Assembly: GCA_907164885.2 (NCBI GenBank)
Contig: OU015496.1
Span: 132,916,375-132,980,374 of the forward strand
Length of the DNA: 64,000 nucleotides
DNA from: Dolomedes plantarius
Lineage: Eukaryota > Arthropoda > Arachnida > Araneae > Dolomedidae
Direction of reading: 5' to 3'
Position numbers and translations under genes: made by a program. Of this stretch, positions 1-12,925 are shown piece after piece (the first letter of the stretch is position 1; each line of letters opens with the position of its first letter). The notes beneath the pieces are model-generated. The model did no database searches and was not told the DNA's origin. It worked only from the letters and a program-made list of their open reading frames with translations.

Positions 1-65
1 GCATATGTCACAATTCAGGAGTGAGTTAGCATCACGAGCCCCTAAATCTGCTTACCCTACAAATA

Positions 66-1284
66 CACTCAACAGCCAAAACATTATGACCATCCCTACA
101 TTTTTCAATGAATTCGCCTGGATGACGTGGATGGCATGTGATCAGGTGGAAGTGGTATTTAACTGCTGCTGGAGAGTATGAATAATCATTCTTTCACTTA
201 CTTCTGTGTGTGATGGGAAAGGCTGCGGATCTAAGCGACTTTAATAGAGGGCAGATTGTAATGGCTGGAAGGCTCGGAACAAGTATTTCTGAAACTGCAC
301 GACTCGTGGGTTGTTCGCGACCTACAGTTGTTAGTACTTATGCAAAGTGGATGAATGACGGTGAAACCAGCAGTAGACGACATGGTGTTGGACGTACACA
401 CGCTATCAAAGAAAAAGGTCGTCGGAGACTGTCTCGCATGGTGAAGCAAAACCGGAGCCAGACAGTGGCTCAGCTGACAGCCCAATACAATGCAGGGCCA
501 AGTAGAATAGTATCGCAGCACACTGTACAGTGGACACTGTTGGATATGGGGCTACGCAGCATACGTCCCATTCGTGTGCCTTTGCTGACCAAGGGTTATC
601 GCCAACTGCGCCTGCGCTGAGCCCGGGAACATCGCGACTGGTCCATGGATCAGTGGGAGAGAGTTACCTGGTCAGATGAATCACGGTTTGTCATTCATCA
701 CGCCGATGGCCGTGTCAGGATACGCCGTCTTCCAGGCGAACTGTTGCTCCCTTAATGTACAGTAGGTCATACACAGGCCGGTGGTGGTGGTATTATGCTT
801 TGGGGGACGTTCTCTTGGGCGTCTCTGGGACCCGTGGTTGTGGTAGAGCAGACCATGAATGCTACAGGGTATCTGAACATCATTGCGGACCAGTTGCACC
901 CTTACATGGCCTCTGTTTTTCCAGCTGGAAATGGAATGTTCCAACAGGACAACGCCCCGTGTCACAAGGCTAAAATTGTGTTGGAGTGGTTCCAGGAGCA
1001 GGATGCTGAATTCCAGTTAATGTCCTGGCCGCCTAACTCACCGGATCTCAATCCGATAGAACACATTTGGGATGTCATGGGACGGCAGCTCAGAGTTCAA
1101 AGACCACGAATTCGCAATATCTCGGATTTTCGTGACCGTTGCTTAATCATCTGGTACAATCTGTCTCCGGCCATCTACCAAGGACTTGTGGCATCCATGC
1201 CAAGGCGGGTTGAAGCTGTGTTGCGCACCAAATGTGGGCCAACTCGTTATTGACAGGTGGTCATAATGTTTTGGCTCTTGAGTG
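66..1284 (+). mobile_element. Tc1/mariner element, DD36E type, with TIRs and TA target duplication
   Basis: The ends are imperfect inverted repeats of about 30 bp. The left end starts CACTCAACAGCCAAAACA, and the right end is its complement with one early mismatch and a few inner ones. Both ends are flanked by TA (64-65 and 1285-1286), the normal Tc1/mariner duplication. The 1.22 kb length is usual for the superfamily. It contains one transposase reading frame on the plus strand, broken by two nonsense codons, so this copy cannot mobilise itself but still has both ends. Confidence 0.93.
210..1253 (+). pseudogene. Tc1-type transposase, DD36E, two in-frame stops
   Basis: Cut-and-paste DDE transposase, acting in the nucleus on the TIRs of its element. 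The reading frame stays open in one phase apart from TGA at 618-620 and TAA at 753-755. The N-terminus is a paired-like helix-turn-helix ([14 protein letters not shown], then [10 protein letters not shown]). The catalytic core follows with WSDESRF (D codon 675), QQDNAPCH (D codon 948) and SPDLNPIEHIWD (E codon 1059). I count 36 residues between the second D and the E, two more than classic DD34E Tc1, which points to the DD36E group. The 210 start is the second of two adjacent in-frame ATGs or next to it. Without the stops the product would be about 347 residues, the family's usual size. The stops read as simple substitutions, probably CGA to TGA and CAA to TAA. Confidence 0.9.
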
Positions 1285-1520
1285 TAAAAGTCACATGTAC
1301 CTCTCGTCCTCTCGTGTTTAATGTTGAAAGGTGATATTATTCCGAGCCGTTCTTCTGAAATGAGCGGATGTACATTTGTCGCTCTAATTAAACGATTCGG
1401 CCCGACTGCTTAAAAATTGTAATTTTTACTCCTTTCAGGCTGAGCCTCCAGCCATGTAGATATGAGCAAGTTTTCCCTTTCAGGTTATATATTAAGGACG
1501 TGATTTAGTGTAGGGATATT

Positions 1521-1626
<106 letters not shown>

Positions 1627-2554
1627 AAATGAACAAATTCAGTACATTTTTCTGAAAAAGAATTCGTAAAAACTCTGAATATGGAAATAAAGCATTTTAT
1701 AAGAGGAGTGTTATGCATTCTTCTGTATTTCAGAAACCTAAAATATCACTTACTGTTAAGAAAATACAGGCGTGGGAAGTCAAGAAGTTGTCCGGTGATA
1801 AAGTCCCTAAAGCTATCATCCAAAACTTTTTGGAGAATGAAGTGATAGATTCACGGCGAAGTTGGTTTAAAATAATTTCGAGTCAAACTTCAACATCAGC
1901 GTAAATTAAGTTTGGTGTTTGGAATATATTCGCGGAATTTCGGTGATGGATATGGCCCAGAGGAAATAATCTTGAGCAAAGCGGTGTTACATGGGTACGT
2001 AGAAAAATATAAAGTGCATTTTTCCGCACTGTCTTTATACAGTATCATTTTCACATGCCATTTCAAGCATTAAGGATTAACAGGTGGATTTGTAGGTACA
2101 TATGTATATAAAAATGCACAAATACAACATTTTTAAAACCTAATAAATATTTTACATGTATATTGCTTAATTTCTTTTTTACGTCTTGCGCTTTTAAATT
2201 TTTCATTAAGAGATATGACTGAATTAATTAAAACATGAATTAATAATTTCTTAATATTAAAATTGTAGAGTGATGTTCTGGTTTCGCTTCCACGCTTTTT
2301 TTAGTAAAATAATTCTTCAGTTCTACAGGAAAATTTATAAATAATGGAAATTAATTTTGCATAATCTGTTAACTAAATGCATAAACTGTGCGACCTATGT
2401 AATCCTATAAACTATGAAAATGATGAATTATTGAATCGGTTTTTTTATATAAGTGCGTATTTCCTGATTAAATGCTAACATAAGATCCTAATCTTTCGGA
2501 TGTGCAAAATTTTAATCTTAGTATATTTATAGTTAACAGCATCTAATAGAATAG
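1627..2554. other. AT-rich interval with no recognised gene
   Basis: The only frame of note is a 63-codon one at 1713-1904. It contains a lysine-rich stretch and a tryptophan pair but nothing I can match to a family. No TIRs, LTRs or tRNA-like boxes were seen. Confidence 0.6.
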
Positions 2555-2580
2555 CATATATATATATATATATATATATA

Positions 2581-3801
2581 CACTGAAGTGCCACTGAATT
2601 AGGGACACCTATCTAGTAACGAGTTGAGCCTCCTCTGGCCTTGATAACGGCTGCCCCACGACGAGGTATAGATTCAACAAGTTTCTGGAAACGTTCCACG
2701 GGAATGGCTTGCCAAATATTGGCTAAAGCTGCCCATAATTCGGTAAGGTTCTTTGGTGCTGTGTGATGGCCTTTCACGCCTTGTTCCAAAACATCCCAAA
2801 GATGCTCAATAGGATTTAAGTCTGGGCTTCTAGGTGACCAATTCATGACAGATAAGTCAGAGAAATGCTCATCCAACCAGCCAGTTGCCAACCGGGACTT
2901 GTGAGAGGTACAGTTGTCTTGCTGGAAAACTCCATTACCGTGCGGATAACAGAACAGCATAAAAGGATGGCGGAGATCACCCAGCAACTCTACGTACCGA
3001 ATTGCATTGAGGGAGGTTGGTACACGCGCCAAAGATCCCAAACTGTGCCACAAAAAACCACCCTAGACCATGATTGAGCCACCATGCAATTGTACAGTTC
3101 CAGCCAGGCATGCAGGATCCATGGCTTCATGATCCTGACGCCATATTCTCAGCCTCCCGTCGGCGTTAAGTAGTCGGAATCGAGACTCATCATTCCATGC
3201 TACTCGTTTCCAGTCCTCTACACTCCAGTCTCTGTGCTCTCTTGCCCAGGCAAGACGTGCAGCGAGGTGGCGAGTATAGAGCAATGGTACTCTCGTAGGT
3301 CGACAGCTCCCGAAACCCATACGGTGAAGCGAGCGTTGCACAGTCCGTTTACTGACTGTACGACTGGCACCGTCATTAAACTGGGTGGTAATTTGAGCTA
3401 ATGTTTGGCTTCGCTGGCTACGTACAATACGCCTGTGCCGTCTCTCACCACGCACTGTCAAGGCTAATTGTCCTTTGCAGTTTGCCCGATCGCTAGTTTT
3501 TTTTTCCACCATCCATGTATTCTTGGTATACTCTTGACACTGTCGACCTTGAAAATCCTAGCTGTCTGACGATTTCGGAAATTGAATGGCCCATGCGTCG
3601 CGCACCTACGATTTGTCCGCGATCGAAGGCTTCTAAATCAGGCAGTTTACCCATACTGGCAATTCCAACAACTATTTCAGAACAACCACAGTACGCCCTA
3701 TATATGCAGTTACCACAGCGCCCTCACTTGTGCATACATGATGCGCAGTGCTATACAATTTGCATAGGCTTTGCTATCCCTAATTCAGGGACACTTCAGT
3801 G
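2581..3801 (-). mobile_element. Tc1/mariner element, DD36E type, second family (copy 1)
   Basis: The inverted ends begin CACTGAAGTG and share GAATTAGGGA further in. They are flanked by TA at 2579-2580 and 3802-3803, and both flanks continue into (TA)n. The 1.22 kb element carries a minus-strand transposase frame. A shorter relative lies at 50252-51182. Confidence 0.93.
2613..3654 (-). pseudogene. Tc1-type transposase, DD36E, one nonsense codon and one frameshift
   Basis: The transposase starts at the ATG at 3654 (MGKLPDLEAFDRGQIV), followed by the helix-turn-helix. A run of nine A on the coding strand (about 3497-3505) then shifts the frame by +1. Downstream the frame runs through WNDESRF (first catalytic D) and MV-stop-GGF, where TAG at 3063-3065 replaces the usual Trp. 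It continues through QQDNCTSHK (second D) and SPDLNPIEHLWD (E). Spacing from second D to E is 36 residues. Total span minus one base is divisible by three, as expected for a single inserted base. The C-terminus GGSTRY is typical for the group. All three catalytic residues are present, but two lesions disable this copy. Confidence 0.9.
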
Positions 3802-3803
3802 TA

Positions 3804-4384
3804 TATATATATAATATTAGAAAAGGAGATGTTGGATGACAGGATGAGACATCGAATCATTTTTCAGTTGTGAAGAGTGGCTGGGAAAGGCTTCGGCAGA
3901 GAGTCCAGTCGAGGAACACAGGATCCACATAATTGGTTACATAAATCGTTTATTCTTTTGTAATACTCCGATGTTTAGATACACTTTATTATATTCACAC
4001 TGTATAATTACAATAGGACCAACATACGTGATAAATATCATCCTTGGTCTGCCGGAACAGTACAGGATAAAATAAGAGAACGTAGAGCTAAAAGTTGTGC
4101 ATGTTTGTCGGACTCGAGCAGAACACAGAAGACCGCCAAAACCCTAGGTTCACGCCCTGAGTACGGGCGCGCTGAGATTTAAATTGGTTAAAAATTGACT
4201 TTAACGCGTCATATGAGGTGATGGTTTTGGAATGTTCCACGACATTCGATCTTGTATAACTGTTTGCCGCACGTCGCTTTTAGGGGAGAAACTAATAGCT
4301 TACTTCGGAGTATCTACGTAAATCCAAATCAATTTGAGGGATAATACTCTGTTGCGATAAGACAAAGTTAAAGAAGGGAAACGA
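3804..4384. other. Interval with no recognised feature
   Basis: A moderately AT-rich stretch between two TA-flanked elements. It has somewhat higher GC around 4090-4150 but no open frame, TIR or tRNA-like box that I could support. Confidence 0.5.
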
Positions 4385-6112
<1,728 letters not shown>

Positions 6113-6148
6113 TATAATAAATATAATAAATAATATACAGAAAATATA

Positions 6149-6924
6149 CAGGGTTCCCACCTATATCAGTTACACCCCCTTAACTTCTAAACTATGACAG
6201 CTTAGGCTATAAAGTCGATGTCTATATATAGTAAAAAGTCTATGCGCTTCTCGATAAGACAATTCACAACATCATCTATCGGTGAATTTTGGAATTAGCG
6301 TTTTTATCTCAAAAACGGTTAGAAATACGGGAAAAACGTCAATTACAAAAATGTTTAGCATTATGAATTTAGTAAGAAAAGTCACCTTGACCACAATAAT
6401 ACTTAAAACAGAATGTAGAAAATGAACATTTGTTTGGTCACGATTTCGAAAATTGTCATGTCATAAAGAGTTGAAGAAAGAAACTGAGACTTTTCCCTAT
6501 CTTCAGGATCATTTATTTATGTTTCTGGAAATGCTTTCCATTAGCCATTATACAAATTTTCACTCTGGACTGAATATCTCGCTGCACTTTGTACAACATC
6601 CACTCTTTATGACATGACAATTTTAGAAATCATGACCAAACAAATTTTCATTTTCTATATTCTATTTTAAGTATTAATGTACGCAAGATATTTTTTCTTA
6701 CTAAATCGATAATGCTGAACAACTTTGTAATTGATATTTTTCTGTATCTCGTACCGTTTGTGACATAAAAATGCTAATTCCAAAATTTGCCAATAGATGG
6801 CGTTGTAAATTGTCTGATCGAGTTGCGCATAGCCTTTTTACTATACCTAGACACCAACTTTATGAACCAAGCGGTCTCCGTTTAGAAATTAAGGGGGGTG
6901 TTTCTTATATAGGTGGGAACTCTG
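6149..6924. mobile_element. Foldback MITE of about 776 bp with arms of more than 300 bp
   Basis: The ends CAGGGTTCCCACCTATAT and its near-complement are flanked by TA (6147-6148, 6925-6926). Beyond the ends, the whole left part (to about 6480) pairs with the right part (from about 6595), with scattered mismatches. A unique centre of about 110 bp separates the arms. No coding frame is present. TA duplication and size fit a non-autonomous mariner-type foldback element. Confidence 0.9.
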
Positions 6925-6926
6925 TA

Positions 6927-7924
6927 TAATAAAATATTCATTTTACTTAAATGTTACTTTCGGACCATAAGCCGCACCTCAATTTTAGGTCGTATTATGG
7001 TCCATAAATACGGTGTATATATATTATTTCTGGTTGTCATATAATGAAATTTCTTTCATATTTGGCTGAAAAAATTCAAATACCATCTAGTCAATTGAAT
7101 ATATTCTATATAACGACTTTTAGAAGCCTATAGGACATTCATTAGCACTGTTTCAAATTTGCTGCATTACTTGCCCTTTATAAAGATACATAATTAAATA
7201 TTGACATTGCATAATACGAAGCAATGGGATATACGAATTACTTGCTAATTAACAACGAGAAATCATTTCTTTTGTATGCTTAACTCGTGTGATTAGAACA
7301 TTACTTTTTAACGAAATCTTTTAAAATCGTATTTGGCTAAATTAAATAAACGCAGCAATTTAGTTTGCTTACATCGTTAGCCTTTTGCGCCAGGCAAACA
7401 TAGTTTTAATATCACTTATATTGCTTACAGTTACTGGATATAACCTTAGGCTCAAGGTAATCTAAATGAAGTAATGAGTAATGAATTGCCTTCCACCGTA
7501 TTCAAATATACTTATGCTTTTTTGCCATTCATTTTATGAGATTACAAGAGATCAAGGCTATTAGTAAAAGCTTAAATGCCCATGAAACACGATAATGCTA
7601 AGTTTACTTAGCGCATGTGGAAGTACATCATTAATTCGCGCAAATATTCTCCCGAGATTCCTGAAATTATGAGTAATATGGCGTGGAATTAATCTTATTT
7701 CCCATTTAGATATCAATGTTTTATATGCATTAATAATAAACGAGTTATCAAAAAAATATATAATATTCAAAAACACTGAATATTATTTGTACATATAAAT
7801 TAATATCAACGGGCAAATTTATACGGGTATATTTAATGCAGAGTAGGCAAATTCATTTTCCATATACTTTTAATCTTAAAATTACACTCTAATATTATCC
7901 ATGCGATAGAAGCATTAGATACAA

Positions 7925-7925
<1 letters not shown>
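6927..7925. other. AT-rich interval; one TE-end-like palindrome
   Basis: No gene is seen. At about 6963-7014 the sequence GGACCATAA recurs inverted as TTATGGTCC, with CACC near both outer parts. This resembles the joined ends of a TIR element, but I could not assign a family. The rest is AT-rich and featureless. Confidence 0.5.

Positions 7926-7962
<37 letters not shown>
7926..7962. repeat. (TA)n microsatellite
   Basis: A TA run immediately left of the chimeric transposon. Its last TA is the element's target dinucleotide. Confidence 0.95.
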
Positions 7963-7966
<4 letters not shown>

Positions 7967-9213
7967 GGCTGTTCGCACATTTTTTAGACGATTTTGGTAA
8001 GCGGTAATAAAAAATCGTTTGCTGCAAAAGAAATAATTGCAATTGTACTATGTTTTAAAAAGTCAAAATTATCGTCTGCGGCTTGAAAGTTTTGTCTTTT
8101 TTCAAAATAGCGTTTTTAACAAAGGAGTGGTTCGAAGGCAACATTTATGCTGTTTCCGAAGAGAAATATGCATACTCCGTTATCCAAAAACGATGTGAGA
8201 GTCATGGTTTTATGATATCTAATGCGTCGATAGGTAATATCGTCAACAAGAAAGGAAAAAAAAGGCAAATTGTGCGCATGGCAGTGACGGATCGCTCAGT
8301 CACATCACGAACCATAGCACAGCACATGCAGTCTGTAACGCATCATCCAGTGTCTGCACGTACCATTCGACGCCGTTTACAGCAGAGTGGTCTGTCCGCA
8401 AGACGTCCATTGCTTTGTCTACCCTTGACGCAGAACCACAGACGTCTCCGCCGCAAATGTTGCGATGACAGAAGGATGTGGACGGCAGAATGGAATGAAA
8501 TTGTCTTTACTGACGAGTCACGCTTCTGTCTGCAACACCACGATGGTCGCATTCGAGTCTGGAAACACCGTGAACAGAGGATGCTGAACAGCTGCGTTAT
8601 GCACCGCCACACTGGTCCTGCACCGGGTATTATGGTATGGGGCGGTATTGGATATCACTCTCGCATACCTCTAGTACGCATTGCCGGTACTTTGAACAGC
8701 CAGCGATACATCTCCGAGGTGTTGGAGCCAGTTGTCCTTCCTTACCTTCAGGGCTTGTCCTCAGCCATATTTCAACAGGATAATGCGCGATCACACGTGG
8801 CACGCATTGTCCAACGGTTCTTCATCATCGCCAGATTGAATTGCTTCCCTGGCCGCCTCGCTCTCCGGATCTTTCGCCGATAGAAAATATGTGGTCCATT
8901 GTTGCTCTACGATTGACCCAGATTCCATCCCCAGCTGCCACAACAGATCAACTTTGGCAACGTGTGGAAGCTGCTTGGTCTGCTGTACCCCAAGAACTCA
9001 TCCAAAGTCTCTTTTAATCAATGCCGAGGCGTGTGTCAGCGGTGATCTCCAACAATGTCCGCTACTCTGGCTACTGATTTTGGCAGGAACCACACTTCAC
9101 AGAAGTCTATAAATTTAATCATTTGATACTTGGTCAACATGTTATCTACAAAATAAATTTTGTTGTGATATCTCTTGTCTTTCTTGGTGTTGCAATTTGG
9201 GTGGCCAGCAGTG
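7963..9213 (+). mobile_element. Chimeric Tc1 element: left end of family B, right end of family A
   Basis: The left end is CAGAGGCTGTTCGCACAT, identical to the left end of the DD41D element at 14310. The right end is the GGCCAGCAGTG terminus of family A. The switch falls at about 8261-8273, where both families share CAAATTGT. Left of it the sequence follows 14310-14606, and right of it follows 5172-6112 almost base for base. The two termini are therefore not inverted repeats of each other. A TA flanks the left end, but the right end is followed by TGTG, not TA. Confidence 0.9.
8107..9077 (+). pseudogene. In-frame fusion of B-family N-terminus to A-family transposase, start lost and frameshifted
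   Basis: About 55 residues of the DD41D family DNA-binding region (AFLTKEWFEGN ... VNKKGKK) run in frame into the A-family linker and catalytic core (RQIVRMAVTD ... FTDESRF ... QQDNARSH). The B-family start ATG has become ATA at 8107-8109, and no other ATG opens the frame nearby. A one-base deletion near 8826 shifts the frame after RFF. The A-family ending (SPDLSPIENMW onward) is still readable in another phase, and unlike the 4717 copy it retains the DLSP loop. TAA at 9015-9017 is a further nonsense codon before the normal stop at 9075-9077. No functional protein is expected now. Confidence 0.87.
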
Positions 9214-9216
9214 TGT

Positions 9217-9217
9217 G

Positions 9218-9279
<62 letters not shown>
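9217..9279. repeat. (TG)/(TA)n microsatellite
   Basis: A short TG run passes into about 58 bp of TA, directly against the right end of the chimeric element. Confidence 0.95.
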
Positions 9280-9282
<3 letters not shown>

Positions 9283-9760
9283 TGTGAGAGATCGGAGAAG
9301 TTGAAGATATTAAATTTCTATGAGAATGGTTCCCAAAGTTAGTTCTAGTTACTTCTAGGAACACTTAGAGGAGATCTTTCGGTATAGTTTGTAAAATGAC
9401 AAAAAATATAATAATCTTGGAAAAATCACTTCTTTAACAGTCTATATACATTGCCAAACTGTTTTTCCCTTCTCTGATAAAAAAAATCGGCAGAAAATTC
9501 TACAAAATTGGTGGCAACGAATTCACCGGCACATTTCCCTTCATTTGTTTTACAAGTCACACAAATTTTTTATGGGTATTCATTTGTTCACATACAATGT
9601 AAATCAATAGTTTCGTGTTTATAAAATCATTTTTAATGATCGTAGGTCATCTCGTAAAAATATCATCCATTAATAAGTTAGTAATCCATTTCTCAATATA
9701 TTCTTCAGTGAATTGGTTTAGACGTATTAATCAACTTTCTTAAAATACATTAACCGTCCT
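9280..9760. other. AT-rich interval with nothing recognised
   Basis: No frame, inverted repeat or tRNA-like box that I could support. Confidence 0.5.
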
Positions 9761-9762
9761 TG

Positions 9763-10144
9763 TTATAGAGGGTTATCAGGAAAGAATCATCCATTTACAA
9801 AATTTAATATTTTCCTTAATTAGAAACAGAAAATTATAATTAATATGTCATTGTAAATGAAAAATGTTAATATTTTTTTACAGGTGTTCGATATGACTAA
9901 CTTTAGTCACCCGTATAATATCATTGCTACATGCCAATTTTTGCCAAACACGTTGTAATATTTCACTATTAACTGTTTGTAAAGCATGACAAATTCCATG
10001 TTTAAGTTCGGGCCAACTTATAGGCAAAGGTGGTGTGAACGCAAGATCTTTGACATATCCCCAAAGGAAGAAGTCGCATGAGGTTAAGTCCGGTGACCTA
10101 GGAGGGTAGCTGAGTAGCCGATTGGTCGCAGTGCAGCCGATCAT
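9763..10144 (-). pseudogene. Mariner-like transposase C-terminal fragment
   Basis: The minus-strand frame 9878-10144 encodes YPPRSPDLTSCDFFLWGYVKD, a hallmark of the mariner branch whose third catalytic residue is Asp (CDFFLWG). It ends TKVSHIEHL, the usual end for this group. The N-terminal two thirds, including the first two catalytic residues, are absent. The stretch 9763-9877 resembles the element's 3' noncoding end (GGTTATCAGGAAAGAATCATC). It abuts an inverted second copy at 10145. Confidence 0.75.
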
Positions 10145-10354
10145 TTGGTCCTACACAGCTACCCTCTCAGGTCACCGGACATAACCCCACACGACTTCTT
10201 CGTTTGGGGCCATGTCAAACATATCGTGTTCATACCAACTTTGCCTACAAGTTTGGCCGAACTTAAACAACGCATTTGTAATGCTTTACAGTTAATAGTG
10301 AAACATTACAAAGTGTTTGTCAAGAAATGGCATACAGCAATGATATTTCGATAA
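10145..10354 (+). pseudogene. Second mariner-like transposase fragment, inverted against the first
   Basis: The plus-strand frame encodes SYPLRSPDITPHDFFVWGHVK followed by ELKQRICNALQ. This is the same region of the same family as the minus-strand fragment at 9878-10144. The two copies meet head to head at about 10140-10145 and form a palindrome of about 460 bp. Arms differ at many positions, so it is old or arose from two diverged copies. Confidence 0.75.
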
Positions 10355-10359
10355 TATCA

Positions 10360-12807
10360 TTGGGATATGCAATGCGATATGCATATGATATGCCATGCCC
10401 CTTCGATTAAAAGCTAATACTGAAATTTATGTTACAGTTAATATATAGAATGTCTGCTATATTTTCTACATAGCTTTCATTTTGAGAAATTCTTTCTTTC
10501 TAAAATTTTTAGAAAATATTTCTGAAGCTCATTCATGCATCCTCCTCAACGCCTTCACGTGTCCTTTAAACTATATTTCCAATCCTCCAGTTTCAAATGC
10601 CATCTAAGCTTTCCTCCTAAATTCTCGCGTTTAAATTTGCAATCCAATTTTAGGGCAAATTTGCTTCACATGCACTTGAAACTGTCGTCTGAGTCTCGCA
10701 AATCTTTAACACAAGGCTCGAATACTCTTAATTTTTATCAGTTTGATTTCATGTTACTCTAAATTTCCTAACTAAATTTTTTACACTCCTACTTCCTCTC
10801 AAAGCAAAATATTTTCTCCAATTATAACAAATTATATAAATACCATTAAAAATTTATGTGAAAAGACTCAAGGTATCCTATTGAAAGCACGTTGGGTTTA
10901 GAACTTGGTGTGGCTCAGTTTGAATCCCGATGAACACCATAAATAACTTCGTCTCTAGTTTGAATACGGGCATTTTAATACGTATACCGTGCAGTCCTTC
11001 TATGAGGCCAGAGAGAGTGGGAGAATATACGATCCCAAGATGTCATCCCTAACGGATTATGTGCGAATGTCTTCATCGACAAAAGGCAAAAAACCCTTTC
11101 TCAAGCAACAATTTTTGTATGAAGTCTTTTTACGTAGATCATAAATTGTATTCGAAATTCATGAAAGCAAAACTTATTTGGTCTGATAAATAATACTAGT
11201 TAGTTCAAATGAAATATAGATTGTTGCATGAAGGTAATCCAAGTTCAGAAAGCCGTTTTGACATTACTGTTTAATCTAAAACATCCTGATTGATGTCAAA
11301 AATATATACGCGATAGAAGAAAATATATTTTCACATTTAATTTTTATCACAAATATGTTTTCAGAGTTTATATTTAATTCGCAAACCTGAAGCAATATTA
11401 AAGTCTTCTTTTATAGTCTAAGTCAGTTGGCTCAAATTTTATTACATTTTCATATTTTTTTAGGATTCAGCCTCATCAGTATATTTGCAATATTATAGGC
11501 AATTATAAGTATATAGATATAGAAATTCTTATGTTAAGTCATAATGTTAAATAACTACACTTTGAAAATGATACAGCCACTTAAGAACAAAACTTGTTCA
11601 AATTTGATTAAAGATATTATACAATATAATTCTATCTGATCCATTTTCTAAACACTCAAATAACTACAGAATATGAAAGCTCCCAAAATATTTTCGTAAT
11701 TTTGAATCACATTCTTTAAATCTAAATATTTAGATTCGTTTTTATATAATCTGATAAAATATAGAAGTTTATAAATATCAAACTGAAACAAATGTTTGGA
11801 ACAATATGTCTTTACTGATAATACTCTTCAAATCAAAAGATATCCATTTACAGATCGACCCAATTTAAAATTTCCTGCACTTAATTTCGGAAACTCGATA
11901 TTTCATGAAAAGATATTTACGGAAGCATCATATCATTACAAATCCTACAACCAGAATACATTTATAAATATTGCCTCGCCATTAAACTAGTGTTTCAAAG
12001 ACGCAACAGCATTAAATTCACTTGTTTCTATTTGGGCGACACAAGATTCCAATATACAGAGGAAAACTTTAGAACTCCTCTGCGTTGATACTTAATATAT
12101 CCCTTTGGATAAACATGCTCCTCTAAATGACTAACATGGGACTATCATTCTTAGCCATAAATTCGCCAATAATGAGACATCTAGACGATCGTAAGTTAAT
12201 CTTTGATGTTTGTCACGTTCCGGATAAATTAAGGCTATCAATTTGAGTGCTATCAGGAAATATGCTATCATTAAAACTCTTCTAGATATATCTGCATTGT
12301 CTCGGCAATGCAAATTATGATTAAATTATCTTGTTAAGTAGCTCTCTGCCGATTGACTGCTTCGAAGTGCTTTGCTGTTTCGCTTTTGAAGATGTTTCTC
12401 TACGGCAGCTCCTTTTAGTGTATGTGCTATTATATTTATTTCAAGTGGAAGTACATAGGTTTTGTAAACGGAGATGTTCGAAAAATCGTCCTAAATGTTA
12501 AAGAAGGCATACAGTGAAAACTGTCGTATAAGGCTTGATTTCGTGTAAGAGATATATCGTGTAAGAGAGGCACAAATTTTATTGCATTTTATATTTTATC
12601 TGGAGTGACCTGCCTCAAAACCTATGCAACATTATAAGCGTTTACTAATATACAGAAAGACTTATTTTAAGTCTAATAATTAACTGCTTTTAAAAAATGG
12701 TATAAATACTTAAATACGCTTTTGAAGATGATGGTACCTACAGAAATTCCTGTAAGTATATAGGATGTTATATTTGTTGTAAGGGAAAGCACAAACATCA
12801 TGTAAAA

Positions 12808-12810
<3 letters not shown>
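10360..12810. other. AT-rich interval; one weak tRNA-like segment
   Basis: No coding sequence is supported; frames here are short and lack known motifs. At about 10878-10940 an A-box-like stretch (TTGAAAGCACGTTGG) is followed by a B-box-like GTTTGAATCCC at plausible spacing. It could be the head of a decayed SINE. The rest shows nothing I recognise. Confidence 0.45.
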
Positions 12811-12896
<86 letters not shown>

Positions 12897-12925
12897 TATA
12901 TATAGATATATATATATATATATAT
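12811..12925. repeat. (TA)n microsatellite
   Basis: About 115 bp of TA with two GATA interruptions near the right end. Confidence 0.97.

Noticed and set aside
231..521. Antisense frames over transposase genes, as here and at 5253, 8343 and 54561
   Set aside because: They are shadows of the real frames on the other strand.
1713..1904. 63-codon frame downstream of a TA repeat
   Set aside because: No known motif, no neighbour and a length expected by chance.
10868..11060. Possible SINE with A- and B-box-like stretches
   Set aside because: No tail, no duplication and no similarity of the body to the two clear SINEs. Kept only as a note in the interval entry.
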